DNA of 64,000 nt, taken from Microtetraspora sp. NBRC 16547 (GTDB lineage: Bacteria > Actinomycetota > Actinomycetes > Streptosporangiales > Streptosporangiaceae). A program made the position numbers and the translations under genes. Location of the stretch: positions 1 to 64,000 of the forward strand of contig NZ_BSSE01000034.1 in NCBI RefSeq assembly GCF_030268965.1. The letters run 5' to 3'. The notes below the pieces were generated by a model that was not told the origin of the DNA, searched no databases, and saw only the letters and a list, made by a program, of their open reading frames with translations. Shown in pieces: positions 53,746-62,405 of the stretch (position 1 is its first letter; each line of letters opens with the position of its first letter).

Positions 53746-54153
53746 ATGGCCATCTACACCTGCACAGCCCATGAAGCGGCGCTGTCTTCTGAACAGCGTA
53801 CGGTTATCGCCGCGGAGATCACCCGTATCCACTGCGCGCATACCGGTGATCGCCCCAACATGGTTTGGGTGATCTTCGAGACCCTGCCTCCCGACAGCAT
53901 CTTTTCAGGCGGGAAGCCTGCGGAAAACACCGTCATAGTGGGTCTCTTTCGGGAGCGCAGTGCGGAAGTCAAAGCTCAGGTGCTGAACGAAATTTGTACG
54001 ATGTACAAGAAAGTCACTGGTCTGTCCGATGACCAGCTTTGGGTATCGTTGACGGAAATCTCTTCGAGCGACGCAATGATGTTTGGCGCGCTCCTCCCTG
54101 AGGTGGGCCACGAAGACGAATGGCTGGCTAAGCTCGGTCTTCTCGATAAATAG
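53746..54153 (+). CDS. Tautomerase-superfamily protein lacking Pro1
   Basis: 135 aa resembling cis-CaaD-like or oxalocrotonate-type tautomerases with two fused beta-alpha-beta units. It starts MAIYTCTAHEAALSSEQRTV where relatives begin MPIYTC; codon two is GCC, so the catalytic N-terminal proline is Ala. EITRIHCAHTGDRPNMVWVIF and LWVSLTEISSSDAMMFG are otherwise well conserved. GAAGGAAAG lies 5 nt before the ATG, so the start is firm. Third codon positions are visibly richer in A and T than in neighbouring genes, suggesting transfer. Activity, if any, must be non-canonical. Confidence 0.85.
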   Translation: MAIYTCTAHEAALSSEQRTVIAAEITRIHCAHTGDRPNMVWVIFETLPPDSIFSGGKPAENTVIVGLFRERSAEVKAQVLNEICTMYKKVTGLSDDQLWVSLTEISSSDAMMFGALLPEVGHEDEWLAKLGLLDK

Positions 54154-54486
54154 CAGGGGCAGCGCGGACCGTCTTGGAGCGCCCCTCCATGCTGTTCGGG
54201 TGGTCGTTCAGGTGAAGGCAGGAGCGAACGGCCAGCCAGCGAATAGGGTTTCCAGGGCACCGGTTCCCGCCTGTAACGCCCGCCGCAGACCCTCCACGAA
54301 TGCGCGGACGGCCTGGCCGATCTGATCAGGGACGCTCTATGGTCGTCTGCCGCACCGGCTGATGCCGATGGGGGCGCCGTACACCGATGCTCGAGGGCGG
54401 GAGCTTCCCGCCTCGCCGGGCTGGGCCGCGGAGGAGCATCGGCCACGCTCAGTACATACAGCAAAGCGCAGAGTTACGATCTCTCT
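54154..54486. other. Intergenic stretch with no clear gene
   Basis: A short minus-strand frame (ALQAGTGALETLFAGWPF...) has no usable start and is preceded by a stop; it could be a gene remnant. Upstream of the next gene, TACGAT (54475-54480) sits 6 nt before its GTG, a good -10 hexamer for a leaderless transcript. Confidence 0.4.
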
Positions 54487-55875
54487 GTGGCAGGCGAGAG
54501 CTATGACGTGATTGTGATCGGGACCAGCCAGGGCGGCCGGTTCCTCCCCCTCGATCTGGCGAAGGCAGGCAAGAAGGTGGCGCTCATCGAGCGCGACCAC
54601 CTAGGCGGCGTCTGCGTGAACACCGGGTGCACCCCGACCAAGACGATGGTCGCCAGCGCGCGCATCGCCTATCAGGCGCGGCGCGGGGCGGAGTACGGCG
54701 TGCGGACCGGTCCGGTGTCGGTCGACCTCGCCGCCGTGCGGGAGCGCAAGCGGGGGATGGTCGCGGGCGCGCGGGAGAACTACGCGAGCCGCCTGGCGCA
54801 GGACGGGATCGACCTGATCGAAGGCGAGGCCCATTTCACGGGGCCCAAGACGGTCGAGGTCGCCCTGAGGGACGGCGGGACGCGGGGGATCAGCGCACCG
54901 GTGATCGTCATCGACACGGGCAATAGGCCCAAGCCGCTGACGATCAGCGGTGCGCAGAACGTCCCCGTCCTCGACTCAACGTCGATCATGGAGCTGGGCG
55001 TGCTCCCTGAGCACCTGATCATCCTCGGCGGGGGCTACATCGGGCTGGAGTTCGGGCAGATGTTCCGCAGGTTCGGCAGCGAGGTCACGATCGTCCAGAC
55101 CGGCCCACGCCTGATGATGATCGAGGACGATGACGTCTCCGACGAGGTCGCTGCCATCTTGCGCGATGACGGGATCACGGTCCTGACTTCGGCGACGACG
55201 GACCGGGTCGAGGAGGCAGGCGGCGGACGGGTGCGGCTGACCGTTCGCACGCCGGACGGCGAGCGGCAGGTCGAGGGCTCCCACCTGCTGTCGGCCATCG
55301 GCCGCATCCCCAACACGGAGGGGCTCACGCTGGCGGCGGCCGGCATCCGGCTGCGCGACAACGGCTTCATCGAGGTCGATGAGTACCTGGAAACCTCCGT
55401 CCCCGGCGTCTACGCCGTAGGGGACGTCAAGGGCGGCCCGGCCTTCACCCACCTTTCTTACGACGATTACCGGATCCTGCACGCCAACTTGCTCGGCCGC
55501 GAGAAGGCGAGCACGCGGGGCAGGGTCGTCCCCTACACCGTGTTCATCGACCCGCAACTCGGCCGCGTCGGCATGACCGAGCGGCAGGCCAGGGAGCAAA
55601 ACCGCGCGGTCCGCGTCGCGAAGCTGCCGATGAGCGCCGTCATCCGGGCCCTTGAGACCGGCGAGACGCGCGGCTTCATGAAGGCCGTCATCGACGCGCA
55701 CACCCAGCAGATCCTCGGCGCCGCCGTGCTCGGCGCAGAAGGCGGCGAGATCATGTCGATCATTCAGGTCGCCATGCTGGGCAAGCTCCCGTACACCGCC
55801 ATGGCGAACGCCATCTTCACGCACCCGTTGCTGGCGGAGGGCCTTAACAGCCTCTTCATGACGCTCGACGCCTGA
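54487..55875 (+). CDS. FAD-dependent pyridine nucleotide-disulfide oxidoreductase (MerA/Lpd-like)
   Basis: 462 aa, class I flavin disulfide reductase. FAD-binding start DVIVIGTSQGGRFLPLDLAK, redox-active disulfide GGVCVNTGCTPTK (Cys43, Cys48), NAD(P)H site LIILGGGYIGLEFGQMFRRFG and FAD-contact YAVGDVKGGPAFTH. At the C-terminus IFTHPLLAEGLN keeps the second His and Glu of the active-site dyad but not the first His, as in MerA-like rather than true lipoamide dehydrogenases. No HMA domain or MerA C-terminal cysteine pair is present, so the substrate is open. GTG start appears leaderless behind TACGAT. Confidence 0.88.
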   Translation: MAGESYDVIVIGTSQGGRFLPLDLAKAGKKVALIERDHLGGVCVNTGCTPTKTMVASARIAYQARRGAEYGVRTGPVSVDLAAVRERKRGMVAGARENYASRLAQDGIDLIEGEAHFTGPKTVEVALRDGGTRGISAPVIVIDTGNRPKPLTISGAQNVPVLDSTSIMELGVLPEHLIILGGGYIGLEFGQMFRRFGSEVTIVQTGPRLMMIEDDDVSDEVAAILRDDGITVLTSATTDRVEEAGGGRVRLTVRTPDGERQVEGSHLLSAIGRIPNTEGLTLAAAGIRLRDNGFIEVDEYLETSVPGVYAVGDVKGGPAFTHLSYDDYRILHANLLGREKASTRGRVVPYTVFIDPQLGRVGMTERQAREQNRAVRVAKLPMSAVIRALETGETRGFMKAVIDAHTQQILGAAVLGAEGGEIMSIIQVAMLGKLPYTAMANAIFTHPLLAEGLNSLFMTLDA

Positions 55876-56489
55876 GCGTGTCCGAGCGATCACGTGACCG
55901 CCCCGCGTCCAGGTCGTTCTTGTGGGCATGGGGCGGGCTGATCTAACAGCCCCGCGCAGAAGCCGGGACAGCCCCAGGGCAGCGGTCCGTACCGCTGGCA
56001 CCAGTCGGGCAGGGCGGAAGCGCGACCGGGGGACCACACGGGATCAGGTCATCACTGCCGGCGGGGTGCTGATCAGCGGCATCGCCGTGTTGACCGGCGC
56101 GATCGGTCGCTCCATTCCGCGCTGCGTGCCACGAGCGTCCACAGGGTGACGGGCGTCCACAGGGTGACGAGCGAACCAGTCTGCCTTGTCGCCGCTGTCA
56201 CTTGGTCACCGAACCACCGTGATGACACTGCCCGTGCCGGGGTAGCTTGGGGTTGTGGCCACCGGTGAAGACTAGGCCCACGTTGGTCCAGGGTCTGTTG
56301 CGGACCGGAGCTGACCCGGGAACGCCGGCATCGACCGGAGGGGCGAGGGCCAAGGCGTGATCACGCCGCCGACAGGCCGACGCCGCCGGATACTTGGCTG
56401 GTCAACGTCAAAGAGAGATTCATCGTCAACTCTGACCACAAGTTGCGACAGGACAGGACGGTCCTCGAGCCTTGAGGGGGTTCGTGGCG
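55876..56489. other. Intergenic stretch; no convincing gene
   Basis: ORFs here are short and unlike any family. An 18-nt unit (GCGTCCACAGGGTGACG) is duplicated in tandem near 56135-56170. The remainder shows no RNA motif that I recognise. Confidence 0.4.
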
Positions 56490-57365
56490 ATGTTCGATCG
56501 ATTCGAAGAGTTCGACATCTCTACCGCGGGTGCGTCGATCCATGGACGCCGAGGCGGCAACGGACCGCCTCTGCTGCTCCTGCACGGTATTCCGGAAACG
56601 CATCTGATGTGGCATCGGGTAGCACCCCGCCTTGCCGAGCGCTACACCGTCGTCGCCACCGATTTGCGTGGGTACGGCGACAGCGGCAAGCCGCCCAGTA
56701 CCGCCGATCACGAGCCCTACAGCATGCGCGCGATCGGTCGTGACCAGCTCGGGGTCATGCGACATCTGGGCTACGACCAGTTCAGCATCGTGGGACACGA
56801 TCGCGGGGCGCGCTGCGCCTACCGTCTCGCACTGGATCACCCGGATGCTGTTCTCCGGCTCGCCGTCATGGACGTCGTTCCCGTCGGCGACGCGTACAAC
56901 CGTGCCGACAAAAACTTCAGCCTCCTCTACTGGCAATGGTCCTTCCTCGCCGCGCCAGAACCGACACCGGAACAGTTCATCAACGCGGCACCGGCCAACC
57001 TGGTCGACTTCATGCTCAACACGTGGTCCGAGGTGAAGGACGCTTTCCCAACCGAGGTACGCGGCGAGTACATCGAGAAATTCACCCACCCCGATACGGT
57101 GCACGCCATCTGCGAGGAGTTCCGCGCATCCCCAACCTTGAACTACCAGCAGGACGAGGCGGATCGCGGGAACCGGAAGATCTCCTGCCCAGTGCTCTTC
57201 CTCTGGAGCCAACGCGGTTCGGTCGCGAAACTTTACGATGATCCGCTCGCGATATGGCAGGAGTGGGCCGATGACGTTCGCGGCGGCCCGGTGCCAGTCG
57301 GTCACTTCATTCCAGAAGAGGCACCCGAGGAGACCACACGCCAACTGCTGAATTTTCTGCAGTAG
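56490..57365 (+). CDS. Haloacetate-dehalogenase-like alpha/beta hydrolase with altered halide pocket
   Basis: About 291 aa. HGIPETHLMWHRVAP oxyanion region, nucleophile Asp in IVGHDRGARCAYRLA, acid Asp in AVMDVVP, and His in PVGHFIPEE. The whole order DRGAR...MDVVP...NRADK...YWQW follows fluoroacetate dehalogenases. Those use a His-Trp-Tyr halide pocket; here the His is Gln (YWQWSFL) and the Tyr (usual DYRA) is Phe (EEFRAS), while Trp is kept. Dehalogenation, especially defluorination, is therefore doubtful. ATG at 56490 has AGGGGG 9 nt upstream; earlier in-frame codons sit closer to or overlap it. Confidence 0.82.
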   Translation: MFDRFEEFDISTAGASIHGRRGGNGPPLLLLHGIPETHLMWHRVAPRLAERYTVVATDLRGYGDSGKPPSTADHEPYSMRAIGRDQLGVMRHLGYDQFSIVGHDRGARCAYRLALDHPDAVLRLAVMDVVPVGDAYNRADKNFSLLYWQWSFLAAPEPTPEQFINAAPANLVDFMLNTWSEVKDAFPTEVRGEYIEKFTHPDTVHAICEEFRASPTLNYQQDEADRGNRKISCPVLFLWSQRGSVAKLYDDPLAIWQEWADDVRGGPVPVGHFIPEEAPEETTRQLLNFLQ

Positions 57366-57422
57366 CGCGGGATCGGCGCGACTGCTCGACGTGCCGGGGA
57401 TTTATCGTCCATCCGCAATTTG

Positions 57423-57587
57423 GTGGCGCCGTCACGCTCATGCTCCAAGGTGCATGCCACTGTGGCCGCGGAGAACACGGCCTCACTGGCCCTGCTGGAG
57501 CGGGTCGGTTTCGAGCACGTCCGGGACATCGTCGAGGACGACGGTGGCATCACCCGCGTGTTGACCCGTCGTTCAGTTGGACGGTGA
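57423..57587 (+). pseudogene. GNAT acetyltransferase C-terminal remnant
   Basis: The frame gives HATVAAENTASLALLERVGF followed by EHVRDIVEDDGGITRVL and a stop. ENxxSLxLLERxGF is the C-terminal acetyl-CoA-site region of RimJ/RimL-type GNAT enzymes. Only about 45 residues of homology survive and no upstream N-terminal part is present. Confidence 0.65.
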
Positions 57588-57647
57588 CCGCCGAGCCTTC
57601 GCCTGGGGCGGTCAGGCGGGGCGAGCACGCGCAGCACGAATGCCGCA

Positions 57648-58913
57648 TCATTTCAGCGCGTCGAGGCCCGCGTAGGCGCGGCAGTCCGCGTGTGTGCTCG
57701 GCAGGTTCCAGGTCCGCAGGATCTCCATGAAATTGTCCCAGCGCCACGTCTCGGGACCCAGCTCGGCCAGGACGCGTACGACCCGCTGCTGCGGCTTGGT
57801 CAGCTCCTCGAACGGCAGCAGCTGACGAGGCGCGGCTTCCTCGAACGTCAGCCGCAGCGCCGCCGTGGCCATCGAAAAGACCGCGATCTCCGAGCTACGC
57901 GACAGGCCCTCCAGGACGGCGTCGACAGACTCCGCCGGCAACCGGACGTCCAGCGCGGCCAGTGTCTGCGACGCGTAGGCGCGCCCATCGCCCTCCATGA
58001 AATGCACCCCGGGCACCACGTCCGCTTTCGGCGGGTCGACGCTGGCCGACGCCAGCGCGCCGATGATTTCGCGGTTGAGGACGCCGAGCCGGGCGAGGGC
58101 CACTGCTGCGGCCCAGCGCAGCAGCGGCTCGGGACCGCCGAGGTGCTCGCGCAGCCGCGGAATCAGCTCCACGTCCGACAGCAGCCCGGCGGAGATGATC
58201 GCGTTGGCGAGGACGCCGGTGACGGTCTCGGATCCGGGCAGGGGCCGGAGCGCGAGGACGGAATCGGCCGCTTCCTCCGGGAACCAGCCCAGCAGGTACG
58301 CCGTGGCGGACCGGATCTCCGGATCGTCGTCACCCAGCAGCCGGCGAAGGCCGGGCACCTCGGCCCGGACCGCGTCGTAGACGCCCAGCTCGTCTTGCGC
58401 GCATCGGAGCGATTCGGCGTGGTCGTAGCAGTCCCGCCGCCAGCTCCGGGCCCGCCGTTCGCCCTCGTCCTGGGCCGCCTCGACCCACTCGTCGATCTTG
58501 CGCAGCTCCTCCGCCGGGTCGGCGGCGCGCATCCGCCCGACCTCGGCCCGCCAGCCCGCGATGTCGACGCCGCGCGGCAGGTGCGCCTCGTCGTATCCGA
58601 TCGCCACCGAGGCGAGCAGGTGCACGATCTCCTGCCGATCGGGTGTCGCCGCATCGACGGCGAGCTGGGCCAGGAACGGCACGGCATATGCGGTCGCCTG
58701 GTATCGGCTGCCCTGGTGGAAGATGTTGCCGTACAGCTCGCACACGGCGCGCTCGCGCTCGTCGTGAGACTCGGAGCGCAGCGCCCTCAGCAGTCCCGGA
58801 ACGTCGTCCGCGGGGCCGTAGGCGTGACTCAGCGCCGCCCAGTCGATCTCGTCCAGGCCCGCCAGGACATCGCGATCACCCATGGCGTGCAGTGTGCCAG
58901 CCACCACCGACAT
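57648..58913 (-). CDS. HEAT-repeat protein
   Basis: 421 aa, nearly all helical. Repeating blocks such as VPGLRRLLGDDDPEIRSATAYLLGWFPEEA and LIPRLREHLGGPEPLLRWAAAVALARLGVL are HEAT/PBS-lyase-like repeats. The N-terminal LDEIDWAALSHAYGPADDVP is shared by many actinomycete proteins of unknown role, often near immunity or polymorphic-toxin genes. No signal peptide. ATG at 58913 is preceded immediately by GAGGG, closer than ideal; ATG at 58883 lacks any site. It likely acts as a protein-binding scaffold. Confidence 0.75.
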   Translation of the reverse strand: MSVVAGTLHAMGDRDVLAGLDEIDWAALSHAYGPADDVPGLLRALRSESHDERERAVCELYGNIFHQGSRYQATAYAVPFLAQLAVDAATPDRQEIVHLLASVAIGYDEAHLPRGVDIAGWRAEVGRMRAADPAEELRKIDEWVEAAQDEGERRARSWRRDCYDHAESLRCAQDELGVYDAVRAEVPGLRRLLGDDDPEIRSATAYLLGWFPEEAADSVLALRPLPGSETVTGVLANAIISAGLLSDVELIPRLREHLGGPEPLLRWAAAVALARLGVLNREIIGALASASVDPPKADVVPGVHFMEGDGRAYASQTLAALDVRLPAESVDAVLEGLSRSSEIAVFSMATAALRLTFEEAAPRQLLPFEELTKPQQRVVRVLAELGPETWRWDNFMEILRTWNLPSTHADCRAYAGLDALK

Positions 58914-58938
58914 CCCCTCACCGCGGGAATTCTCCTGC

Positions 58939-59331
58939 TCAGGCCGGGCCGAGCAGGTCCCAGCGGTTTCCGGCGATGTCGAGGAACACGGCGACCTGCC
59001 CGTACGGCTCGTTGCGCGGCGAGGTCACGAACTCGACGCCCGCGGCGACCATCCGCCGGTAGGCGGCGTCGAAGTCGTCCACCCGGAGGAAGAACCCCAC
59101 CCTGCCGGCCACCTGGTTCCCGACGGCCTTGGCTTGCCGCTCTCCGTCGGCGCGGGCGAGCAGGATGCCGGTTTCCGCGCCCGGCGGGCGGACGATGACC
59201 CACCGTTTCGGACGGCCGTCGTTCGTCAAGGAGGGCGAGTCCTCCACCAGATCGAAGCCGAGGGCGCCGACGAAGAACTCGATGGCTTCGTCGTAGTCGT
59301 CCACGACGATCGCGAATAATTCGATCTTCAC
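58939..59331 (-). CDS. VOC/glyoxalase-fold protein
   Basis: 130 aa, a single vicinal-oxygen-chelate module. It opens KIELFAIVVDDYDEAIEFFVGALGFDLVED and ends VAVFLDIAGNRWDLLGPA, with AYRRMVAAGVEFVTSPRNEPYGQVAVF typical of glyoxalase-like family members. Function could be metal-dependent lyase/dioxygenase or antibiotic binding; no partner suggests which. Its stop is 26 nt upstream of the HEAT gene start, so the two are probably co-transcribed. Confidence 0.85.
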   Translation of the reverse strand: MKIELFAIVVDDYDEAIEFFVGALGFDLVEDSPSLTNDGRPKRWVIVRPPGAETGILLARADGERQAKAVGNQVAGRVGFFLRVDDFDAAYRRMVAAGVEFVTSPRNEPYGQVAVFLDIAGNRWDLLGPA

Positions 59332-59445
59332 TGTCTGATCGTACGGGCGCGCGTCCGGAGCGGAAGGTCAGGCCGCCTCGCGGGAGCCAATGGCCTCACC
59401 GGCCAACACAGAGACCCGGCCACGCGGGGGCGAGTTTCCGCCTGG

Positions 59446-59907
59446 TCAGCTCCCGCAGTGCCCCCACGGGATGCTGGCGTAGTAGCTGGTGCTGGACGTG
59501 GTGGAGAAGGTGTGACCGAGCACCTGGACGCACTTGCCTGCCGCCTTAACGCGTACTGGCCCCGCGTAGTACTTGTAGTTACGGTCGTCCTCGTGGCGAG
59601 TGAAATTGTTGCCGGAGGTCTGGACGAGGATGGTTGCCCCTGTGTCCGTGGCGGTCCCAACAGCCACACTCTTGATCGTGACTGCGCAGTTGTAGCCTGT
59701 GGAGTTGTTGTAGAGCAAGTAAACGCGGCCGCCAGTGTTGGAGAGGCTCTGGTGCTTCAACGGCAGTGAGTCAATGACGTGGTAGCCAGAGCCGCAGATC
59801 TCCTCCGGGGTGTAAGCGGCAGCCATGGCGGGGGTTGCCAAGATGCCCATGGCACTACCTGCAACCATTACAGCGGCAATCTTGGCGGCAGCGGAGCGCA
59901 CTCGCAT
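59446..59907 (-). CDS. Spore-associated protein A-like secreted protein
   Basis: 153 aa. A signal peptide (MRVRSAAAKIAAVMVAGSAM...ATPAMA) precedes a small cysteine-containing domain: EEICGSGYHVIDSLPL, GGRVYLLYNNSTGYNCAVTI, YYAGPVRVKAAGKCVQVLG and a final WGHCGS. This pattern of ICGSGY, VYLxYN, NCxVT and AGPVxVxxxGxCV matches Streptomyces spore-associated protein A. It is likely exported and associated with aerial hyphae or spores. The ATG at 59907 has AGGAAG about 12 nt upstream; longer in-frame starts add non-signal sequence. Confidence 0.8.
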   Translation of the reverse strand: MRVRSAAAKIAAVMVAGSAMGILATPAMAAAYTPEEICGSGYHVIDSLPLKHQSLSNTGGRVYLLYNNSTGYNCAVTIKSVAVGTATDTGATILVQTSGNNFTRHEDDRNYKYYAGPVRVKAAGKCVQVLGHTFSTTSSTSYYASIPWGHCGS

Positions 59908-60434
59908 ATTCAGACCATTCTTCCTGTCAGGTCTCTTCTCGCGGACCTGCAGCATGATCGTCGGGAGTTCAGACGTTCGTCGGTACGTACGATTAAGAAA
60001 AAGGGAAGGATGGATGATCATCCGTAAACCCGGCAGCGACCGCGCCGGAGCAGGCCCGCGCGGCTGACATGTTCACCCCGGTGCACGACCACTGGTGGGT
60101 CGCGCGTCGACACCACGCGCAGCCTCGTTTGGATTATCCGGGGCACCCGGAACCCGTCAACTGCGGCTGGCCCCCGTTTGCAAGCGGGAAGTCAGCGAGC
60201 CGAAGGCATAGAGGGCGGGGGCACTTTGGGGGCACATGGCTGTGGAAAGCGCTGGCAAGCAATGACAACGAACGGAAGCGTTTCCGCAGACGCTTGTGGC
60301 TAAGAGTGAATCCGTGCAGGTAGCGAGCATGCGGAATTAGAACCCGGCCTACAGGCCGACTCGTCCGCTCCCGCCCTTCTGACCAGCGCGAAAGCGCGCG
60401 CCGGAAGGCCCGGCGCGCGCTCGCGTCCTCTTCG
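59908..60434. other. Intergenic region; integrase-flank-like sequence
   Basis: No gene. Near 60215-60238 the octamer GGGGGCAC occurs twice, 3 nt apart, followed by CATGG and AGCAATGACAACGAACG. From memory, similar G-rich duplicated motifs lie beside integrase genes and tRNA attachment sites in actinomycetes, but no tRNA or integrase is present here. Confidence 0.35.
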
Positions 60435-60971
60435 TTACTCGTTCGCGTAGACCAGGTGCAGCACGCCCGTGCTGAAGGTCGCCGAGCTCACCAGCTTCAG
60501 CGGGACCTTGGCCGAACCCTCGAACAACCGCTGGCCGGCGCCGAGCACGACGGGGTGCACCAACAGGTGCAGCTCGTCAAGCAGCCCCTCCGCCAGCAGC
60601 GATCGCACCAGTGTCCCGCTGCCGGTGATGCCCAGGTTCTGATCGGCCTTCAGAGCGCGCAACTGGTCATACACGTCGTCGCCACCGACCACTGTGGTGT
60701 TCTCCCAGTCGGGCTGGGTCAGCGTGTTCGACACCACGTACTTCTGGGTGCTGTTCATCTGCTTGGTCATCGGGTCGTCGGCGTCCGCGTTCGGCCAGTA
60801 GCCCGCGAACTCGTCGTACGTACGGCGGCCGAGGAGCATGGCGTCGTTGCCGCCCATGAGCGAGCCGACCGCGTTGCCCATCTCCTCGTTGAAGTAGCCG
60901 AAGTGCCACGTGTCCGGGGCCTCGGTCACGCCGTCGAGGGAGATGAACAGGCCAGACTTGATGCTTCCCAT
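60435..60971 (-). CDS. RibD C-terminal-domain (dihydrofolate-reductase-like) protein
   Basis: 178 aa. GSIKSGLFISLDGVTEAPD at the N-terminus, AMLLGRRTYDEFAGYWP and NLGITGSGTLVRSLLAEGLLDELHLLVHPVVLGAGQRLF are hallmarks of the stand-alone RibD_C/YwjB-type reductases, which bind NADPH. The physiological substrate is usually unknown. AAGGAG lies 6 nt before the ATG. Third gene of the ArsR-SRPBCC operon, 18 nt after the SRPBCC stop. Confidence 0.9.
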   Translation of the reverse strand: MGSIKSGLFISLDGVTEAPDTWHFGYFNEEMGNAVGSLMGGNDAMLLGRRTYDEFAGYWPNADADDPMTKQMNSTQKYVVSNTLTQPDWENTTVVGGDDVYDQLRALKADQNLGITGSGTLVRSLLAEGLLDELHLLVHPVVLGAGQRLFEGSAKVPLKLVSSATFSTGVLHLVYANE

Positions 60972-60989
60972 GTCAGTTCTCCTTAGGGG

Positions 60990-61736
60990 TCAGGCGGGCA
61001 GGCCGTTGAGCCAGACCTGCCACGCCTGGGCGGTGTCGGTGTCGGTGTTGCATGGCTTGAAAATGTGGTGCCCCAGGACGATCGAGCCGAAGTAGCCCCG
61101 GATGAAGCGGTAGAGCGCATCGGGTGTCCGAATTCCGATGGCCTGCGGGTTGACGAAGTCGACGACTCCCTCGACGGCCGGCAGCCCCGGTACGGTGGCC
61201 CGGGCCGGGTCACCGACCCGAGGCGAGGCGGAGAGACCCAGGGCCTGGTGCAGTTCGGTCCAGGCGGTTGGCCAGTCGGTCACGGGCGGCCCCGACACGT
61301 TGATCGATTGCCCGGTCAGGCCGGCGAAGTGGTTGAGGTACGCGACGAGCGTCGCGAAGTACATCGCGCCGCCGAGGCTCATGGCCTCGAACTCGGTCTC
61401 CCAGTCGTCGCCGGGCAGGAAGCCGCTCGCCACCATGCGCAGCACAGTGCTGCCCTGATCGCGCCCCTCGATGAGGTACTCGTACGCGATGAACCGTCCG
61501 TCCGGGCCATCGGTGCCGCGGTGCGCGAACCGGTGCAGCGGTTCCCACCCGGTGATGGCGGAGTCCATTGTGAACGAGCCCATCGACGTGCGGACCGTGC
61601 CGTCCGGGCCGGGCTCCACCTCGCTGCGACCCATGAACCACGAGTCGATTCCCGGGCCGGTGGCGATGGCCTCCCACACCTCCTCGACGCTCGCTCCGAC
61701 CGTTGCCTCGTCGCGCTGCTCCCATTGGTGGCCCAC
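60990..61736 (-). CDS. SRPBCC/AHSA1-domain protein
   Basis: 248 aa. The N-terminal half is a START/SRPBCC fold (TVGASVEEVWEAIATGPGIDSWFMG, LHRFAHRGTDG, GSTVLRMVASGF). The C-terminal ~100 residues (AVEGVVDFVNPQAIGIRT...) are an extra domain seen in this subgroup. Such proteins bind hydrophobic ligands and are very often paired with an ArsR repressor. Its GTG directly follows the repressor stop (TGAGTG), so translation is coupled. Confidence 0.87.
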   Translation of the reverse strand: MGHQWEQRDEATVGASVEEVWEAIATGPGIDSWFMGRSEVEPGPDGTVRTSMGSFTMDSAITGWEPLHRFAHRGTDGPDGRFIAYEYLIEGRDQGSTVLRMVASGFLPGDDWETEFEAMSLGGAMYFATLVAYLNHFAGLTGQSINVSGPPVTDWPTAWTELHQALGLSASPRVGDPARATVPGLPAVEGVVDFVNPQAIGIRTPDALYRFIRGYFGSIVLGHHIFKPCNTDTDTAQAWQVWLNGLPA

Positions 61737-62405
61737 TCAGGACTCTTTCCTGTCGTTGGCCGGTAGCTCACTGGCCGCTGTTTCGGTGGCCGCCGTCTCG
61801 GTGGCCTCTTTGTCGTCGCTTGCGGTCTGGGGGATCGACGGGTGGACGGCCACGATGACCCGGTACGCCCGGCCGCCGGCTGCCTTCTCGTCGTGGTACT
61901 TGGCGACCAGTCCAGTCACCGCGTTGGTGAGCTCCTCCGCGAAGGCGGCACGGTCGCGCGCCGTGGCGAACCGCACCTCCCCGTCAAGGGCATAGGTCGC
62001 GACCCGCTTACCGGCCTTGGTCGCCCCGGTAACGAGCGTGCCGACGTCGCGCACCAGCCGCGCGCCCACCGCCAGCAGCCAGCGCGCCGAGAGCCGGTCC
62101 GGCGACCGCGCCGGGTCCGGCTCAACCGCAGCCAGCGCCGCCGGCGAGATGACGTACGACGACGCCGTCGCCTGGAGCACCCGCTCGGTCATGTTGCCCT
62201 TGCGCCGCTCCTCGATCAGTTCGACCAGGCCGTGCCGCTCCAGCTCCCGGAGGTGGTAGTTCACCTTCTGCCGGGGCTGCCCAACACGGGCCGCGAGGCT
62301 GCTCGCCGAGCCAGGCTGGACCAGCTCGGCCAACAGCCGCGCCCGGATCGGATCCAGCGTGGCTCCCGCCGCCGCCGCGTCCTCGATCACCGCCACTTCC
62401 CACAT
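61737..62405 (-). CDS. ArsR-type winged-helix regulator
   Basis: 222 aa. The winged helix (~15-85) reads LDPIRARLLAELVQPGSASSLAARV, then GQPRQKVNYHLRELERHGLV and EERRKGNMTERVLQATAS. The C-terminal domain has a helical ligand-binding character and an Ala/Thr/Glu-rich tail. No arsenic-type cysteine pair is visible, so it probably senses an organic ligand. An operator-like palindrome overlaps a TTGACA hexamer upstream, suggesting autorepression of the three-gene operon. Confidence 0.87.
   Translation of the reverse strand: MWEVAVIEDAAAAGATLDPIRARLLAELVQPGSASSLAARVGQPRQKVNYHLRELERHGLVELIEERRKGNMTERVLQATASSYVISPAALAAVEPDPARSPDRLSARWLLAVGARLVRDVGTLVTGATKAGKRVATYALDGEVRFATARDRAAFAEELTNAVTGLVAKYHDEKAAGGRAYRVIVAVHPSIPQTASDDKEATETAATETAASELPANDRKES

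Noticed and set aside
55922-56149. 75-codon plus-strand ORF
   Set aside because: Arg/Ser-rich, weak start, ends in a tandem repeat, resembles no family.
60069-60323. 84-codon plus-strand ORF
   Set aside because: No ribosome-binding site and odd composition; it runs through the integrase-flank-like motif.
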